A stretch of DNA of 64,000 bases from Sinorhizobium meliloti. Its GTDB lineage: Bacteria > Pseudomonadota > Alphaproteobacteria > Rhizobiales > Rhizobiaceae. Position 1 is the first letter of the stretch; every line of letters begins with the position of its first letter. The notes beneath the pieces were generated by a model. The model was not told the DNA's origin, did no database searches, and saw nothing but the letters and a program-made list of their open reading frames with translations. This document shows, piece after piece, positions 26,929 to 35,330 of this stretch. The stretch spans positions 1 through 64,000 of the forward strand of contig NZ_CP141213.1 in NCBI RefSeq assembly GCF_035610345.1, in the 5' to 3' direction. A program made the translations under genes and the position numbers.

Positions 26929-27250
26929 GCAGCCTCACCTTGCCAGAGCGCCGGCCGCTATTCACTCCCCATGGAATCTTCGCGGAATAGCTGTGCGGGG
27001 ACTTACTGATCGGTGTCCGGGACTTAACGAACACGCAGCCCCATCCCCGAACGTGTGGTCGAGGCAACGGGAAGGATTCCCCACATGATCTCCTGATTTG
27101 CGGTTGTGGTAGAATTAGATCAGAGTATCGACCGCCGCCTTGGGGCGATCGCACATACGCCACCCATGGCAATGAAGCCTACGCGACCACTCGTGAACTG
27201 CAGTTCGCTATCTCTCCGACAAATTTGTAGAAGTTAATTACAGTTCACAG
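26929..27250. other. Gene-free stretch
   Basis: About 320 bases without a supported gene or a clear regulatory motif, ahead of the broken toxin-antitoxin pair. Confidence 0.4.
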
Positions 27251-27527
27251 ATGATCAAAGTTCGCCAAACGACCACCTTCACTACGACCTTCGCTAGATG
27301 GCGCAGCGAGCTGCTGCGGATCGTTACGCATCCGCAGGCTCGAGCTTGGTAACCCAGGCGACGTAAAGCCGGTCGGCGAAGGAGTAAGCGAAATGCGCAT
27401 TCCTTGCAGCCCTGGCTATCGCCTCTACTTCATCGCGGTCGGCGATACAGTCGTATCCTGCTTTGCGGCGGCGACAAATCTTCTCAAGGCCGAGACAGTA
27501 GCAAAGGAGATGGCAAAGGAGATCTGA
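27251..27527 (+). pseudogene. HigB/RelE-like toxin, frameshifted
   Basis: Ordered pieces of a HigB-type addiction-module toxin: MIKVRQTTTFTTTFARWRSE from 27251, then in another frame RIRRLELGNPGDVKPVGEG and SEMRIPCSPGYRLYF, then in a third ILLCGGDKSSQGRD, and the end AKEMAKEI in the second frame. Family members are mRNA interferases of about 100 residues. At least three frame changes are needed, so no active toxin can be made. The antitoxin remnant begins two bases after the stop, the normal order for this family. Confidence 0.8.
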
Positions 27528-27528
27528 G

Positions 27529-27845
27529 ATGGCTATTGAAGCGACACTTTTTGACGTCCTCGACCACCTCAAAACACCCGAGGATCGCTTTGCCTACCTC
27601 GAAGCAGCTTTCGAAGACGCAGATCCGTCTCTAATCGCCCATGCGTTAGGAGACGTCGCCCGATCAACCGGCTGAGGGCCGTCGCAAAGCACGCAGGAGT
27701 TACCCGTGAGGCACTCTATAAATCCTTTAGCGAACACAGCGATCCTGAGCGTTTCACCCTGCTGGGTGTAGCTAAGGCTCTTGGCATCACCGTTGAGGTG
27801 GTGGGCAAAAGAAATTATTGCGCCGAAGCAAGGCTGGGGGCGTAG
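27529..27845 (+). pseudogene. HigA-like addiction-module antitoxin, frameshifted
   Basis: The first frame gives MAIEATLFDVLDHLKTPED and DADPSLIAHALGDVARSTG, ending at 27675; a second frame goes on with LRAVAKHAGVTREALYKSF, the helix-turn-helix, and LLGVAKALGITVEVVG up to 27845. Together they rebuild a typical 100-residue antidote. One frameshift near 27665 splits it inside the DNA-binding domain. With the toxin also broken, the whole module is dead. Confidence 0.82.
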
Positions 27846-27864
27846 CGAACAGGACTAATGGATG

Positions 27865-27993
27865 GGGGACTAAGCCCGATGGGCGAATGGCTGCAGGAAA
27901 CTGATTGTGGTTTCCTGATCCCCAGCCGCCAGCACCCATCACTCCCAGGCGGTCAGAGGTCTGCCGTTGCCGGAGAAAGCGGCGGACCTCGGT
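27865..27993. repeat. Hairpin-rich repeat element, copy 3
   Basis: Begins GGGGACTAAGCCCGATGGG, has GCGAATGGCTGCAGGAAAC and TGTGGTTTCC in register with copy 1, and ends GAGGTCTGCCG...CGGCGGACCTCGG (a long stem). It lies after the toxin-antitoxin remnant, not beside a GH19 copy. Confidence 0.55.
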
Positions 27994-28123
27994 CTTTGGC
28001 GATCAGCCCGAAGGTCCGGACGCGACGCCGCTCCCCTTAGCCCTCTCCGTCTCGCCGCCCTTAACGGCTAAAATTGACCAGCGGTACTGATTGCCCTTGG
28101 TGATGGGCCGTGGACTGAACTGA

Positions 28124-28414
28124 CGACGTGAGATTGGCGGAGACATCCAGCGTCACGCTACCCACGGCAAGATATCAGGTGGACGCCGGGTTATATATGT
28201 CGGGTCATACGCGACCGAAGGCGACCGGCTGACGGCCGCCGTAACCACAAACCGCCCAACGACGCACAACGGCATCACGTCGGTTTTCGGAGTCGAGAAG
28301 GTCACCATAAATCCCCATGGCGGTGTTTCCGACCACAGCATCTTGGCCAAAGGGACGTCGCCGCAAGCACCTGGCATCAACTTCACTGCAGATCTTTCTA
28401 GCGTCAGCTACTAA
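28124..28414 (+). pseudogene. GrlR-like regulatory protein, C-terminal remnant
   Basis: The frame open from 28124 to the TAA at 28414 reads GKISGGRRVIYVGSYATEGD, LTAAVTTNRPTTHNGITSVFG and GTSPQAPGINFTADLSSV. This is the beta-barrel pattern of GrlR-like proteins (first known as a type III secretion regulator of enteric pathogens, common in rhizobia as orphan genes). No start codon or ribosome binding site precedes it and a stop lies in frame at 28121, so the N-terminal 25-40 residues are lost or frameshifted. Function in rhizobia is unknown. Confidence 0.55.
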
Positions 28415-28515
28415 TCGCAGCCATCACGATCAGGCAATAAGTATTACTTAGTTAGTTCTTGCTTTATTAGACTTAAGTAGCATAGGCTAACCTCCTTGGC
28501 TTTGGGAGGAGCAAG

Positions 28516-28707
28516 ATGGTAGAACGCGTTGAAGCCGATAAGTTTTTTAAGCAAACTACTACTAAGGTATGGAACATACACGTTTTTTGCCGGCAGCAAC
28601 GCTTGCCTCAAGAGGAGGAGAAGCGCTTGACCAGCCTTTTTGGCGATTTCGCGGAGGCTTCGGAGTTGCTTCACAATGCCAAGCGCGCGCCGAGGTGGCG
28701 GTACTGA
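28516..28707 (+). CDS. Small conserved-looking hypothetical protein
   Basis: 63 residues from ATG 28516 with a strong GGGAGGAG eight bases ahead. EADKFFKQTTTKVWNIHVF, CRQQRLPQEEEKRLTSLFG and FAEASELLHNAKRAPRWRY show balanced charge and aromatic distribution typical of a folded helical protein. I recall related small proteins with a KVWNIHV(F/L) core in rhizobia, without a function. A 92-codon frame on the other strand is judged its shadow. Confidence 0.6.
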   Translation: MVERVEADKFFKQTTTKVWNIHVFCRQQRLPQEEEKRLTSLFGDFAEASELLHNAKRAPRWRY

Positions 28708-30047
28708 CATATTAGTGACCACAGGGGGTGCGCATCTTAGAGAGGGAGGTGGTACGATAGGCGGGATTGCCGACCGCTGTAGACCGGGATTGCCGAGCGC
28801 TGTAGACAGTACGCTGCCAGCGTATATGTGCTGGCAGGTGGCAAATCCCGACCGAGATGCGCATGACGAACCACTGACAACTCGCGGATAAGCGCGGCAC
28901 TAAGATCGGCCTCGGCGTAGGCAATAAAAATTGCGGCACTTTCGCGGCATCGACGAGCGCAGCCTTGCCGGCTCGATCGGCGTGTGCGTCGCTTTAACCA
29001 AGGCGTAAGCCAATGCATTTCAACGTGCCGCGCGCGGCGACTTCTTTGAGCATTGCTGCGAAGTCGCCCTGCTGAATTCGGGAGCGTACCACGCTTGTGC
29101 ACCGCGTGACGAATTGCCGCTCGGACATGACACGCCACCCAGAAATCCAGCGCCGTTTGCAACGGCGTTATCGCACTTTGTTGCAGGCACCGGCAGTTTG
29201 TCGAGACGAACCGAGCAGTCGACGCCGAGGCTACGCAGCAGCTCACGATTGCTTCGACGCCGGTCAGTGGATCGAGCATAGGTGGCAGGACCGTTCTGTA
29301 GGACACGTTCCTTGGCAAGGGCGACGCGTGCATCGGCGAAGGCGCAGTCGCTCTGCTTAAATAGAGCATAGGATCACGTCGCGACGCTTGGCTAGTTAGG
29401 CCAGACTTCACGCGATCAAGGGGCGAGTCGGTGCCCTTCTGCGTCGCGGCCCATTCAACCAGCCGACCGTCGTGTACCTTCAGCGAGGCAAGAGTGGTAC
29501 GTTTGCCATCGTCGTCCGCTTTCACTACCAGCCCGGGCCTAATGTGGCCAATCCCATCTCTGACGAAGACGCGGAACGCATCGCTGGCCGCCTGCATCAA
29601 TTTGCCGAAAGTCGGGCCAATCGGCCAATCTCTTGTTTGTTGTCGTCTGCAGAGTCGCGCCAGTTGCTGCTGGGAAGCGCTGCGAGATCAGCATGGTTTT
29701 CAAATAGCCATCTCAGCGAAGGGGGCGTGCCGTTGTAGCGAGGCTGGCGAGATTTGCGGGGCGGCAGGCCCTTGGGACTCCGGGAGTCGTTGGTGCATCT
29801 GGCGGGGTGCGGACGTTGCCGGCCGGTCGCAGGTTGCCGGCAACGAATACATGTCCGGCATATCGGTCCCGGAGGTCCGGAAAGGTGAATCGTCTTTCGA
29901 CGAGGGTTGGCCAGAGCGTTTCGTAGATGTTCCCGATGCGTCCGCTAAACCTTTCGCGGTGCACTTGGACGTCTTAAGCCAACCCCAAGAGCTCATTCGA
30001 CCTGCTCTTCGCCTAAGTTGCCGAAAAATCATCGCCGGGAGTATCTG
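28708..30047. other. 1.3 kb decayed region without an identifiable gene
   Basis: The minus strand has protein-like pieces, such as GIGHIRPGLVVKADDDGKRT with SLKVHDGRLVEWAATQKG (29400-29560) and RERFSGRIGNIYETLWPTLV followed by ERRFTFPDLRDRYAGHVFV (29850-29960). They lie in different frames and lead nowhere, so this looks like one or two genes in decay, perhaps integrase or transposase related. No family can be named. Confidence 0.4.
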
Positions 30048-31922
30048 TCACCCGAGGAGCTCAAGTACCTCGGGGAAACGCGGATGACTACGGACCGGGT
30101 CGAGATCCGAGTCGTATTTCACCCACCTCTTTGTTTCGTGGGTGGCCCCCGGGAGAAGCTCGACTAGCAAGTCGATCGCCCGATCAGGTTCGCCCTGGAG
30201 CGAGTAAAAGCAAGCCACATTATATTTGGCGAGGCGATCGTCGGGATCGATCGCCAAAGCTCGTCTCGCCCATTCCTTAGCGCGATCAAGCTCACCAAGT
30301 GCCGCAAGCCCCACAGCCCCCAAATAGGCGGGTCTTGGATTTTCCGGACGCATCATGAGCTCACGTTCGGCGCGCGCGACGCCTTCCCGCGCCGCGGTAT
30401 TCATTTCCTGCTCGCGCCCGAGCGAGCGGAGAACGTTAATGAGCACAAGTAAGGCCTGGTAATCGTCAGGTTTGATGTCTGCGGCGCGCTGGAAAAGCCT
30501 GGCCGCTTCGTCCAGTTTACCCTGGGTGAAGCAAGCGCGGGCATAGAAATAATGGGCCTCAAACAGATCGGGATCGAGGGCGATGGCCTGATCGAACTCC
30601 GCCATCGCTTCCGAATGTCGCTCGCGAAGTGACAGGGCGAGGCCGAGTGAAGCGTGCGCTTCTGCGAGACCGCTCTCAAGATCCAGCGCCTTTGCGCTGG
30701 TGGCCAAAATACCGTCGATCGACACGTCAGCGTTGTAGTGAAGGAAGAGGAAGGAGTCGCAATCAGCAATTCCAGCGTAGGCCCGTGCATAAAGCGGGTC
30801 GAGTGCGACCGCCATGGCGAACATACGCTTCGCCAGAACGTAATGCGACTTTGAGTGCCAGTGCAGAAATTGCCGCCCCCTAAGGTAGTACGCATAGGCC
30901 TCGAAGTTCCCGGTAGGCACTCGACCTATGTCCTTCTTTTCTTCTGGAAGCAGCTTGACCTTCAAGTGGTCTACAATGGTATGGGTGATCTCGTCTTGAA
31001 GGGCAAAGATTTCGGTGAGATCCCAGTCGTAACGATCGGCCCAGAGATGACCACCGCCCTTACCCTCGACGAGTTGCGCGGTGACGCGCACACGAGAGCC
31101 GACCCTCCGTACGCTTCCTTCTAGGATATAGCCCACCCTGAGATCCTGGCTCACCTGCTGCACCTTCACCGGCTTATTCTTGTAGGTATATGCCGTATTG
31201 CGGGCGACAACGAACAGGCCGGAGATTTTCGACAGGTCGGTGATGATGTCCTCCGTGATCCCGTCGCTGAAATATTCTTGCTCAGGGTCACCGCTTATAT
31301 TGTTGAAGGGCAGCACCGCGATGGACGGCTTCTCGATCTCCCAAGGGTCTTGGCTGCCTGTATCCGAGCCGACCGTTTTTTGAGCCACAGGAAAATCCAG
31401 AGAAATGCTATAGGCGCGCACTGGCCGGTCGATGTTCTTGAGCGCCTGTTCGCCCATGTCCTCAAATCGAAGATCGAGCCTATTGCCAACGTTATCTCGC
31501 ACGGCCGCAGATACGGCGATACCGCCCGGCGCCGCAATTTTTTCGAGGCGCACAGCCACGTTGACGCCGTCCCCGAAAATGTCGTCGCTTTCAACGATTA
31601 CGTCGCCAAGATTGATGCCCATGCGAAGCTCGATCCGGCTTGGCCGCGGCACATCCGCATTGCGCTCTAGCATACACCGCTGGACCGTGGCAGCGCAGGT
31701 GACTGCATTCACGACGCTTGGAAACTCCGCCAGGAATCCATCGCCGGTGAGCTTGACGATACGCCCCTCATATTCCGCGATCTTGGGGACGATTAGGTCC
31801 TTTCGGTGCGATTTCCATGCCGCATGAGTACCTGCCTCATCCCGGGCCATGAGGCGGCTGTAGGTCACTACGTCTGCGGCAAGGATGGCCGTCAGACGTC
31901 TGTGCACGGTCGGATCGTCCAT
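30048..31922 (-). CDS. Class III adenylate/guanylate cyclase with TolB-like and TPR domains
   Basis: 624 residues. The N-terminal cyclase domain has the metal aspartates in ILAADVVTYSRLM (near 16) and KLTGDGFLAEF (near 60) and the GINLGDVI segment. A linker follows, then a TolB N-terminal-like domain (IAVLPFNNISGDPEQEYFSD onward, about 205-330) and five or so tetratricopeptide repeats to the end (for example AEAHASLGLALSLRERHSEA). This is a large rhizobial family in which each protein may answer to a distinct signal; cAMP or cGMP production is expected. It is monocistronic and reads away from the DUF982 gene. Confidence 0.9.
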   Translation of the reverse strand: MDDPTVHRRLTAILAADVVTYSRLMARDEAGTHAAWKSHRKDLIVPKIAEYEGRIVKLTGDGFLAEFPSVVNAVTCAATVQRCMLERNADVPRPSRIELRMGINLGDVIVESDDIFGDGVNVAVRLEKIAAPGGIAVSAAVRDNVGNRLDLRFEDMGEQALKNIDRPVRAYSISLDFPVAQKTVGSDTGSQDPWEIEKPSIAVLPFNNISGDPEQEYFSDGITEDIITDLSKISGLFVVARNTAYTYKNKPVKVQQVSQDLRVGYILEGSVRRVGSRVRVTAQLVEGKGGGHLWADRYDWDLTEIFALQDEITHTIVDHLKVKLLPEEKKDIGRVPTGNFEAYAYYLRGRQFLHWHSKSHYVLAKRMFAMAVALDPLYARAYAGIADCDSFLFLHYNADVSIDGILATSAKALDLESGLAEAHASLGLALSLRERHSEAMAEFDQAIALDPDLFEAHYFYARACFTQGKLDEAARLFQRAADIKPDDYQALLVLINVLRSLGREQEMNTAAREGVARAERELMMRPENPRPAYLGAVGLAALGELDRAKEWARRALAIDPDDRLAKYNVACFYSLQGEPDRAIDLLVELLPGATHETKRWVKYDSDLDPVRSHPRFPEVLELLG

Positions 31923-32126
31923 GTGACCACCCAGTTTTCGTGTACTGCCACGCTCGGGGTGCCATGTCCCAGGCCAAAGGCGATTATACTCCAGCGGCTA
32001 GTGAATGTCTCTGTCAGGCGAGCCGAAAACGGTCGAACTTGCGCTTCAATCTAGCCAAGGCGCGCAACACAAATGTCGTGCGCCTCCTATAGCTCTTCGC
32101 ACCTCGCACGCAGTGATAGACGCGCT
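31923..32126. other. Divergent control region between cyclase and DUF982 gene
   Basis: About 200 bases with no gene; it contains the cyclase promoter, which I cannot place, and abuts the candidate stress promoter at 32127. Confidence 0.35.
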
Positions 32127-32151
32127 GGAACGATTGAGAGTGAACTCGGTT
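32127..32151 (+). promoter_or_regulatory. Candidate RpoE2/EcfG-type promoter of the DUF982 gene
   Basis: GGAAC at 32127-32131, 18 bases, TT at 32150-32151 within CGGTTAGG. The ATG of the DUF982 gene follows 28 bases later. Confidence 0.7.
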
Positions 32152-32179
32152 AGGACCCGAAAAGAACAGGAATATCAAC

Positions 32180-32425
32180 ATGGACGAGACATGGGATGAA
32201 TGCGTGATCGTCGCGGTTCCCAATCTGGATGGTGTCCAGATCGTGTGGTCGCCCACGTTTGCAGCTCGCCTGCTTAGCGAAAACTGGCCGAAGATGGACG
32301 GACGCACATACGCTGCTGCTTTGAACGCCTGCACAGACGCGATGCTCGGCGCCGCCCCTGCGGCGCCGGCACGAGACGCTTTCATAGCAGCGATTGAAGA
32401 GGCAAAGCTCAAGACCTTCAGCTGA
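32180..32425 (+). CDS. DUF982 domain protein
   Basis: 81 residues matching DUF982, a family expanded in Rhizobiales: LLSENWPKMDGRTYAAALNA then CTDAMLGAAPAAPARDAFIA, with the Trp-Pro and ARxAFI(A)A hallmarks. The ATG at 32180 has AGGAA ten bases ahead. Several DUF982 genes in Sinorhizobium are induced under stress, and this copy has a GGAAC-N18-TT promoter. The molecular function is unknown. Confidence 0.85.
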   Translation: MDETWDECVIVAVPNLDGVQIVWSPTFAARLLSENWPKMDGRTYAAALNACTDAMLGAAPAAPARDAFIAAIEEAKLKTFS

Positions 32426-32867
32426 GGTCACGCGGGTCCCAACCTTTGCAGAGAGCTGCGACGACATTAACATGGCGACACAGCTTGTCTTCGGCCCTCT
32501 ATCATGGCTCGAGCGCTCCGATCTTGGGCCGTGGGCTCGACCTTCGCTCTCCTGGCTCCAGCCCCTCGATGATGGCGACGTCGCTCTATGCTGCCTCCTG
32601 CGCATCATTAGAGGGTCGCACTCGACGTCGCAATCACCCGTCTTCGCGGCTGCTGTAAACTCTCGAGCGAATGATCGATGTGCGCAGGCGCACCAATCGA
32701 TCGGCCTTGCCAGAACAGGCGAAAGCCGAGCGGCCATAAGCCGCGCGGCTGCATCGGCAGCTTCCGAGATCTCAATCACACGTCTGCCGATCGGATCGCT
32801 GACCCTGCCATGTGCACATCACATGCAAATGGCACGGCTCCTGCAGATTGGAATCTCGCTGACTGGA
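32426..32867. other. Stretch without a gene downstream of the orphan binding protein
   Basis: In a normal carbohydrate ABC operon this interval (minus strand) would begin the permease genes. No permease-like sequence is seen in any frame. The frames that cross it have no recognisable domain. Confidence 0.45.
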
Positions 32868-34154
32868 TCAGTCGGCTCGGACCGTGGCCTTGCCTTCCTC
32901 TACCAACCGTGTCGCCGCATCTTCGATCGTTATTCGTTCGAAGGCGAGCTCGTCGGCGATGGGGCGCAGCACGCGCTGGTCGAATTCGGTCGATCCGAGC
33001 GGCGCCGGCGACGGATAGCTGCCCACCTGATCCTTGAGGGCATTGATGTATTTCACCGTTTCCGTCTCCGTCGGGTTGAGCGAAGGCAGGATGGCTTCGC
33101 GAACCGTCGGCGACATGGGTACGCCGCGCTCGACGCCCAGGATCTTGCCGGCCTCGACATCATTGACGAAGAAGTTGATGAACTTGGCTGCCGCTTCCCC
33201 GTTTTCCGTCGACGCGCCGATGCTCCAGATCAGCGCCGGGCGATAGTAATGGCCGGAGGGGCCGCCCTTCTCGGCGCGTGGCAGCATGCCGATACCAAGC
33301 TTGCTTTTCATGATGAGCTGATAGCCGACCATCTGGTTGGAATAGGCCATGCCCATGGCCGAGTAGCCGAGCGCCAGGCAATTGGTGTCGATCGTGTTCT
33401 GGTCGAGCGTCTGGATATCGGCGCCGACGGTGCCGCCGCGCTTGCGCAGTTCCTCCCAATAGGCATACCACTCCTTCGCCTCCTCGGCACCGAAACCAAG
33501 GCCGGTATCGGTGTAGAGGCTGCTGCCACGCTGGCGGAGCCAGGCGTCGAAAACATAGGCATAGCGGGCTCCATAGGGCCCGCCCCGGACATTCTTCTTG
33601 CCGGCCGCCTTGGTCATCTCCACGGCGATGTCGGCGTATTCCGCCCAGGTGGTGTCGATCCCGGGCGGCGCGATGCCGGCTTTGGCGAAGGCATCGGCGT
33701 CATAGAACAGCGCGAAGGAATTGAGACCGAGGCCGATGCCCCAGAGCTTTCCGTCCACCGTGGTCAGCTTCAGCACGTCCTTGCCGAAGGCGTCGACGTC
33801 GAGCGCCGAAGAGATGAAGGGATCGAGCGCCATGCAGGCGCCGCGCTTGGAATAATCGGAAATCGTGCTGGGCTCGAGCTGGAAGATATCGGCAATGGCG
33901 CGGCCGGCCATCTGCGTGGCGAGCTTCGTCCAGTACCCGTCTCCGCTCAAGCTCTCACCGACGATCCTGATATCCGGGTTCTTCTCCTCGAAAAGCTTGG
34001 CGACCGCCAATGTCCGTTTCGAGCGGTCGTTCGATCCCCACCACATCGCGCGCAACTGCACGCTTTCGGCGGCAAAGCCGGAACGGGAACCGAGGGCGAT
34101 ACCCGTCGCCGCGCCAGCCGCGCCGACCATGAAACCACGTCTGTTGAGTAGCAT
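32868..34154 (-). CDS. Extracellular solute-binding protein of carbohydrate ABC type (family 1), orphan
   Basis: 428 residues. The N-terminus MLLNRRGFMVGAAGAATG has a twin-arginine-like motif and a cleavage site after GFAAE, so export by Tat is likely. RAMWWGSNDRSKRT and KLFEEKNPDIRIVGE are typical of family 1 (MalE-like) binding proteins, as are WGIGLGLNSFALFYD and FINFFVNDVEAGKILG. It would bind a sugar or oligosaccharide in the periplasm. It is divergent from the LacI gene and has no permease or ATPase genes after it. It may use a transporter elsewhere or be the rest of a lost operon. Confidence 0.85.
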   Translation of the reverse strand: MLLNRRGFMVGAAGAATGIALGSRSGFAAESVQLRAMWWGSNDRSKRTLAVAKLFEEKNPDIRIVGESLSGDGYWTKLATQMAGRAIADIFQLEPSTISDYSKRGACMALDPFISSALDVDAFGKDVLKLTTVDGKLWGIGLGLNSFALFYDADAFAKAGIAPPGIDTTWAEYADIAVEMTKAAGKKNVRGGPYGARYAYVFDAWLRQRGSSLYTDTGLGFGAEEAKEWYAYWEELRKRGGTVGADIQTLDQNTIDTNCLALGYSAMGMAYSNQMVGYQLIMKSKLGIGMLPRAEKGGPSGHYYRPALIWSIGASTENGEAAAKFINFFVNDVEAGKILGVERGVPMSPTVREAILPSLNPTETETVKYINALKDQVGSYPSPAPLGSTEFDQRVLRPIADELAFERITIEDAATRLVEEGKATVRAD

Positions 34155-34210
34155 GCCAGTCCTCCCCTGTGCTGCCCTGCCCGGCGCTCTCCTCCGGCGC
34201 CTGCAGGTTT

Positions 34211-34292
34211 CAATCAGCGCAAGAGCTTATGCAAAAATCGTCCATGCGCAATATTTCTTTTCGAGCTTGCAAATTTGCGCTGATTGCGCAAT
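34211..34292. promoter_or_regulatory. Putative LacI-family operator cluster
   Basis: Between the divergent genes CAATCAGCGCAAG (34211-34223) and TTTGCGCTGATTG (34274-34286) form an inverted repeat with one mismatch, and the palindrome ATTGCGCAAT (34283-34292) with ATGCGCAAT (34244-34252) repeats its core. The central CG fits LacI-family sites. It probably controls both directions. Confidence 0.55.
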
Positions 34293-34301
34293 GTTTGCAC
34301 C

Positions 34302-35330
34302 ATGATCGAAAGACCCTCCCGAAAACTCCGTCAGGCCGACATTGCCGCACACGCAGGCGTTTCCGTCTCCACAGTCTCACGCGTCCTCGCGAATGAGCCC
34401 GGCATCAGCGAGGATGTTCGGGTGCAGATCCTCAAGGTCGCCAACGACCTCGGCTACCCTCTCAAAGCCAGTGCCGCGGCAGGCCCTCGCACGCTGGCGC
34501 TTATCGCAAGCAACGGCGTTACCGGCAATCTGAGCGCATTTTACCAGGGCATTGTCGATGGCCTGCGCTCCGAGGCGGCCGAGCAGGGCATGTCCTTCGA
34601 CATCCGCCTCGTAAACGAGGCGAAGGCGACGCCGCAAGCCGTTGGCGGACATATGCAATCGGTCGGTGCGCAGGGGCTTTTCCTGGTCGGCATAGATCCC
34701 TGCGAGGCTCTTGCGAAATGGCTCGTGGAAAGCCGTACCCCCATCGTCCTCGTCAACGGCGTCGATCCACAATTGCGCTTCGACGGTGTCTCGCCGCCGA
34801 ACTTCTTCGGCGCCTTCGCGGCGACACGGATGCTCCTGGACGCCGGCCACCGGCGTATCCTCCACCTGACCGGATCGCATCGGCATACGATCCGCGAGCG
34901 CGTGCGCGGCTTCGAAGCGGCCGTCGCCTCCGTGGATGGCGGCGATGCGCGTGTCGTCCGCCTGCCGTTCGCGAACAACTCCAGCGCCGAAGCCCATGCG
35001 GCAACGCTCGCCGCTCTTGCCGAGGACGAGGGTTTCACCGCGGCTTTCTGCATGAACGACTTCATCGCAGTGGGCGTTCTCGAGGCGGTGACCGAACTCG
35101 GCCGGCGCGTACCGGACGATTTCGCGATCATCGGTTTCGACGACCTGCCCTGCGCCGACATGGCCAATCCGCGCCTATCGACGATGCGCGTCGACCGCGC
35201 AGCGCTCGGCCGCGAAGCGGTCGCCATGATGCAGCTTCGCTTCCGCCATCCGGACGTGCCCGCCCGGCATGTCACTCACGCCGTCGTCCCGGTGCCCGGC
35301 GGCACAATTGCCACGAAAGATAATCCATGA
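34302..35330 (+). CDS. LacI-family transcriptional regulator
   Basis: 342 residues. The helix-turn-helix RQADIAAHAGVSVSTVSRVL lies at about 10-29, with a hinge helix and a periplasmic-binding-protein-like effector domain (RTLALIASNGVTGNLSAFYQ, later FAIIGFDDLPCADMANP). It should repress the divergent binding protein and its own operon until a sugar ligand binds. The ATG at 34302 is used; a TTG at 34284 is an alternative, and neither has a good ribosome binding site. Its TGA overlaps the next ATG (ATGA at 35327). Confidence 0.9.
   Translation: MIERPSRKLRQADIAAHAGVSVSTVSRVLANEPGISEDVRVQILKVANDLGYPLKASAAAGPRTLALIASNGVTGNLSAFYQGIVDGLRSEAAEQGMSFDIRLVNEAKATPQAVGGHMQSVGAQGLFLVGIDPCEALAKWLVESRTPIVLVNGVDPQLRFDGVSPPNFFGAFAATRMLLDAGHRRILHLTGSHRHTIRERVRGFEAAVASVDGGDARVVRLPFANNSSAEAHAATLAALAEDEGFTAAFCMNDFIAVGVLEAVTELGRRVPDDFAIIGFDDLPCADMANPRLSTMRVDRAALGREAVAMMQLRFRHPDVPARHVTHAVVPVPGGTIATKDNP

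Noticed and set aside
32394..34151. 585-codon plus-strand frame opposite the binding protein
   Set aside because: Antisense of a recognised family 1 binding protein.
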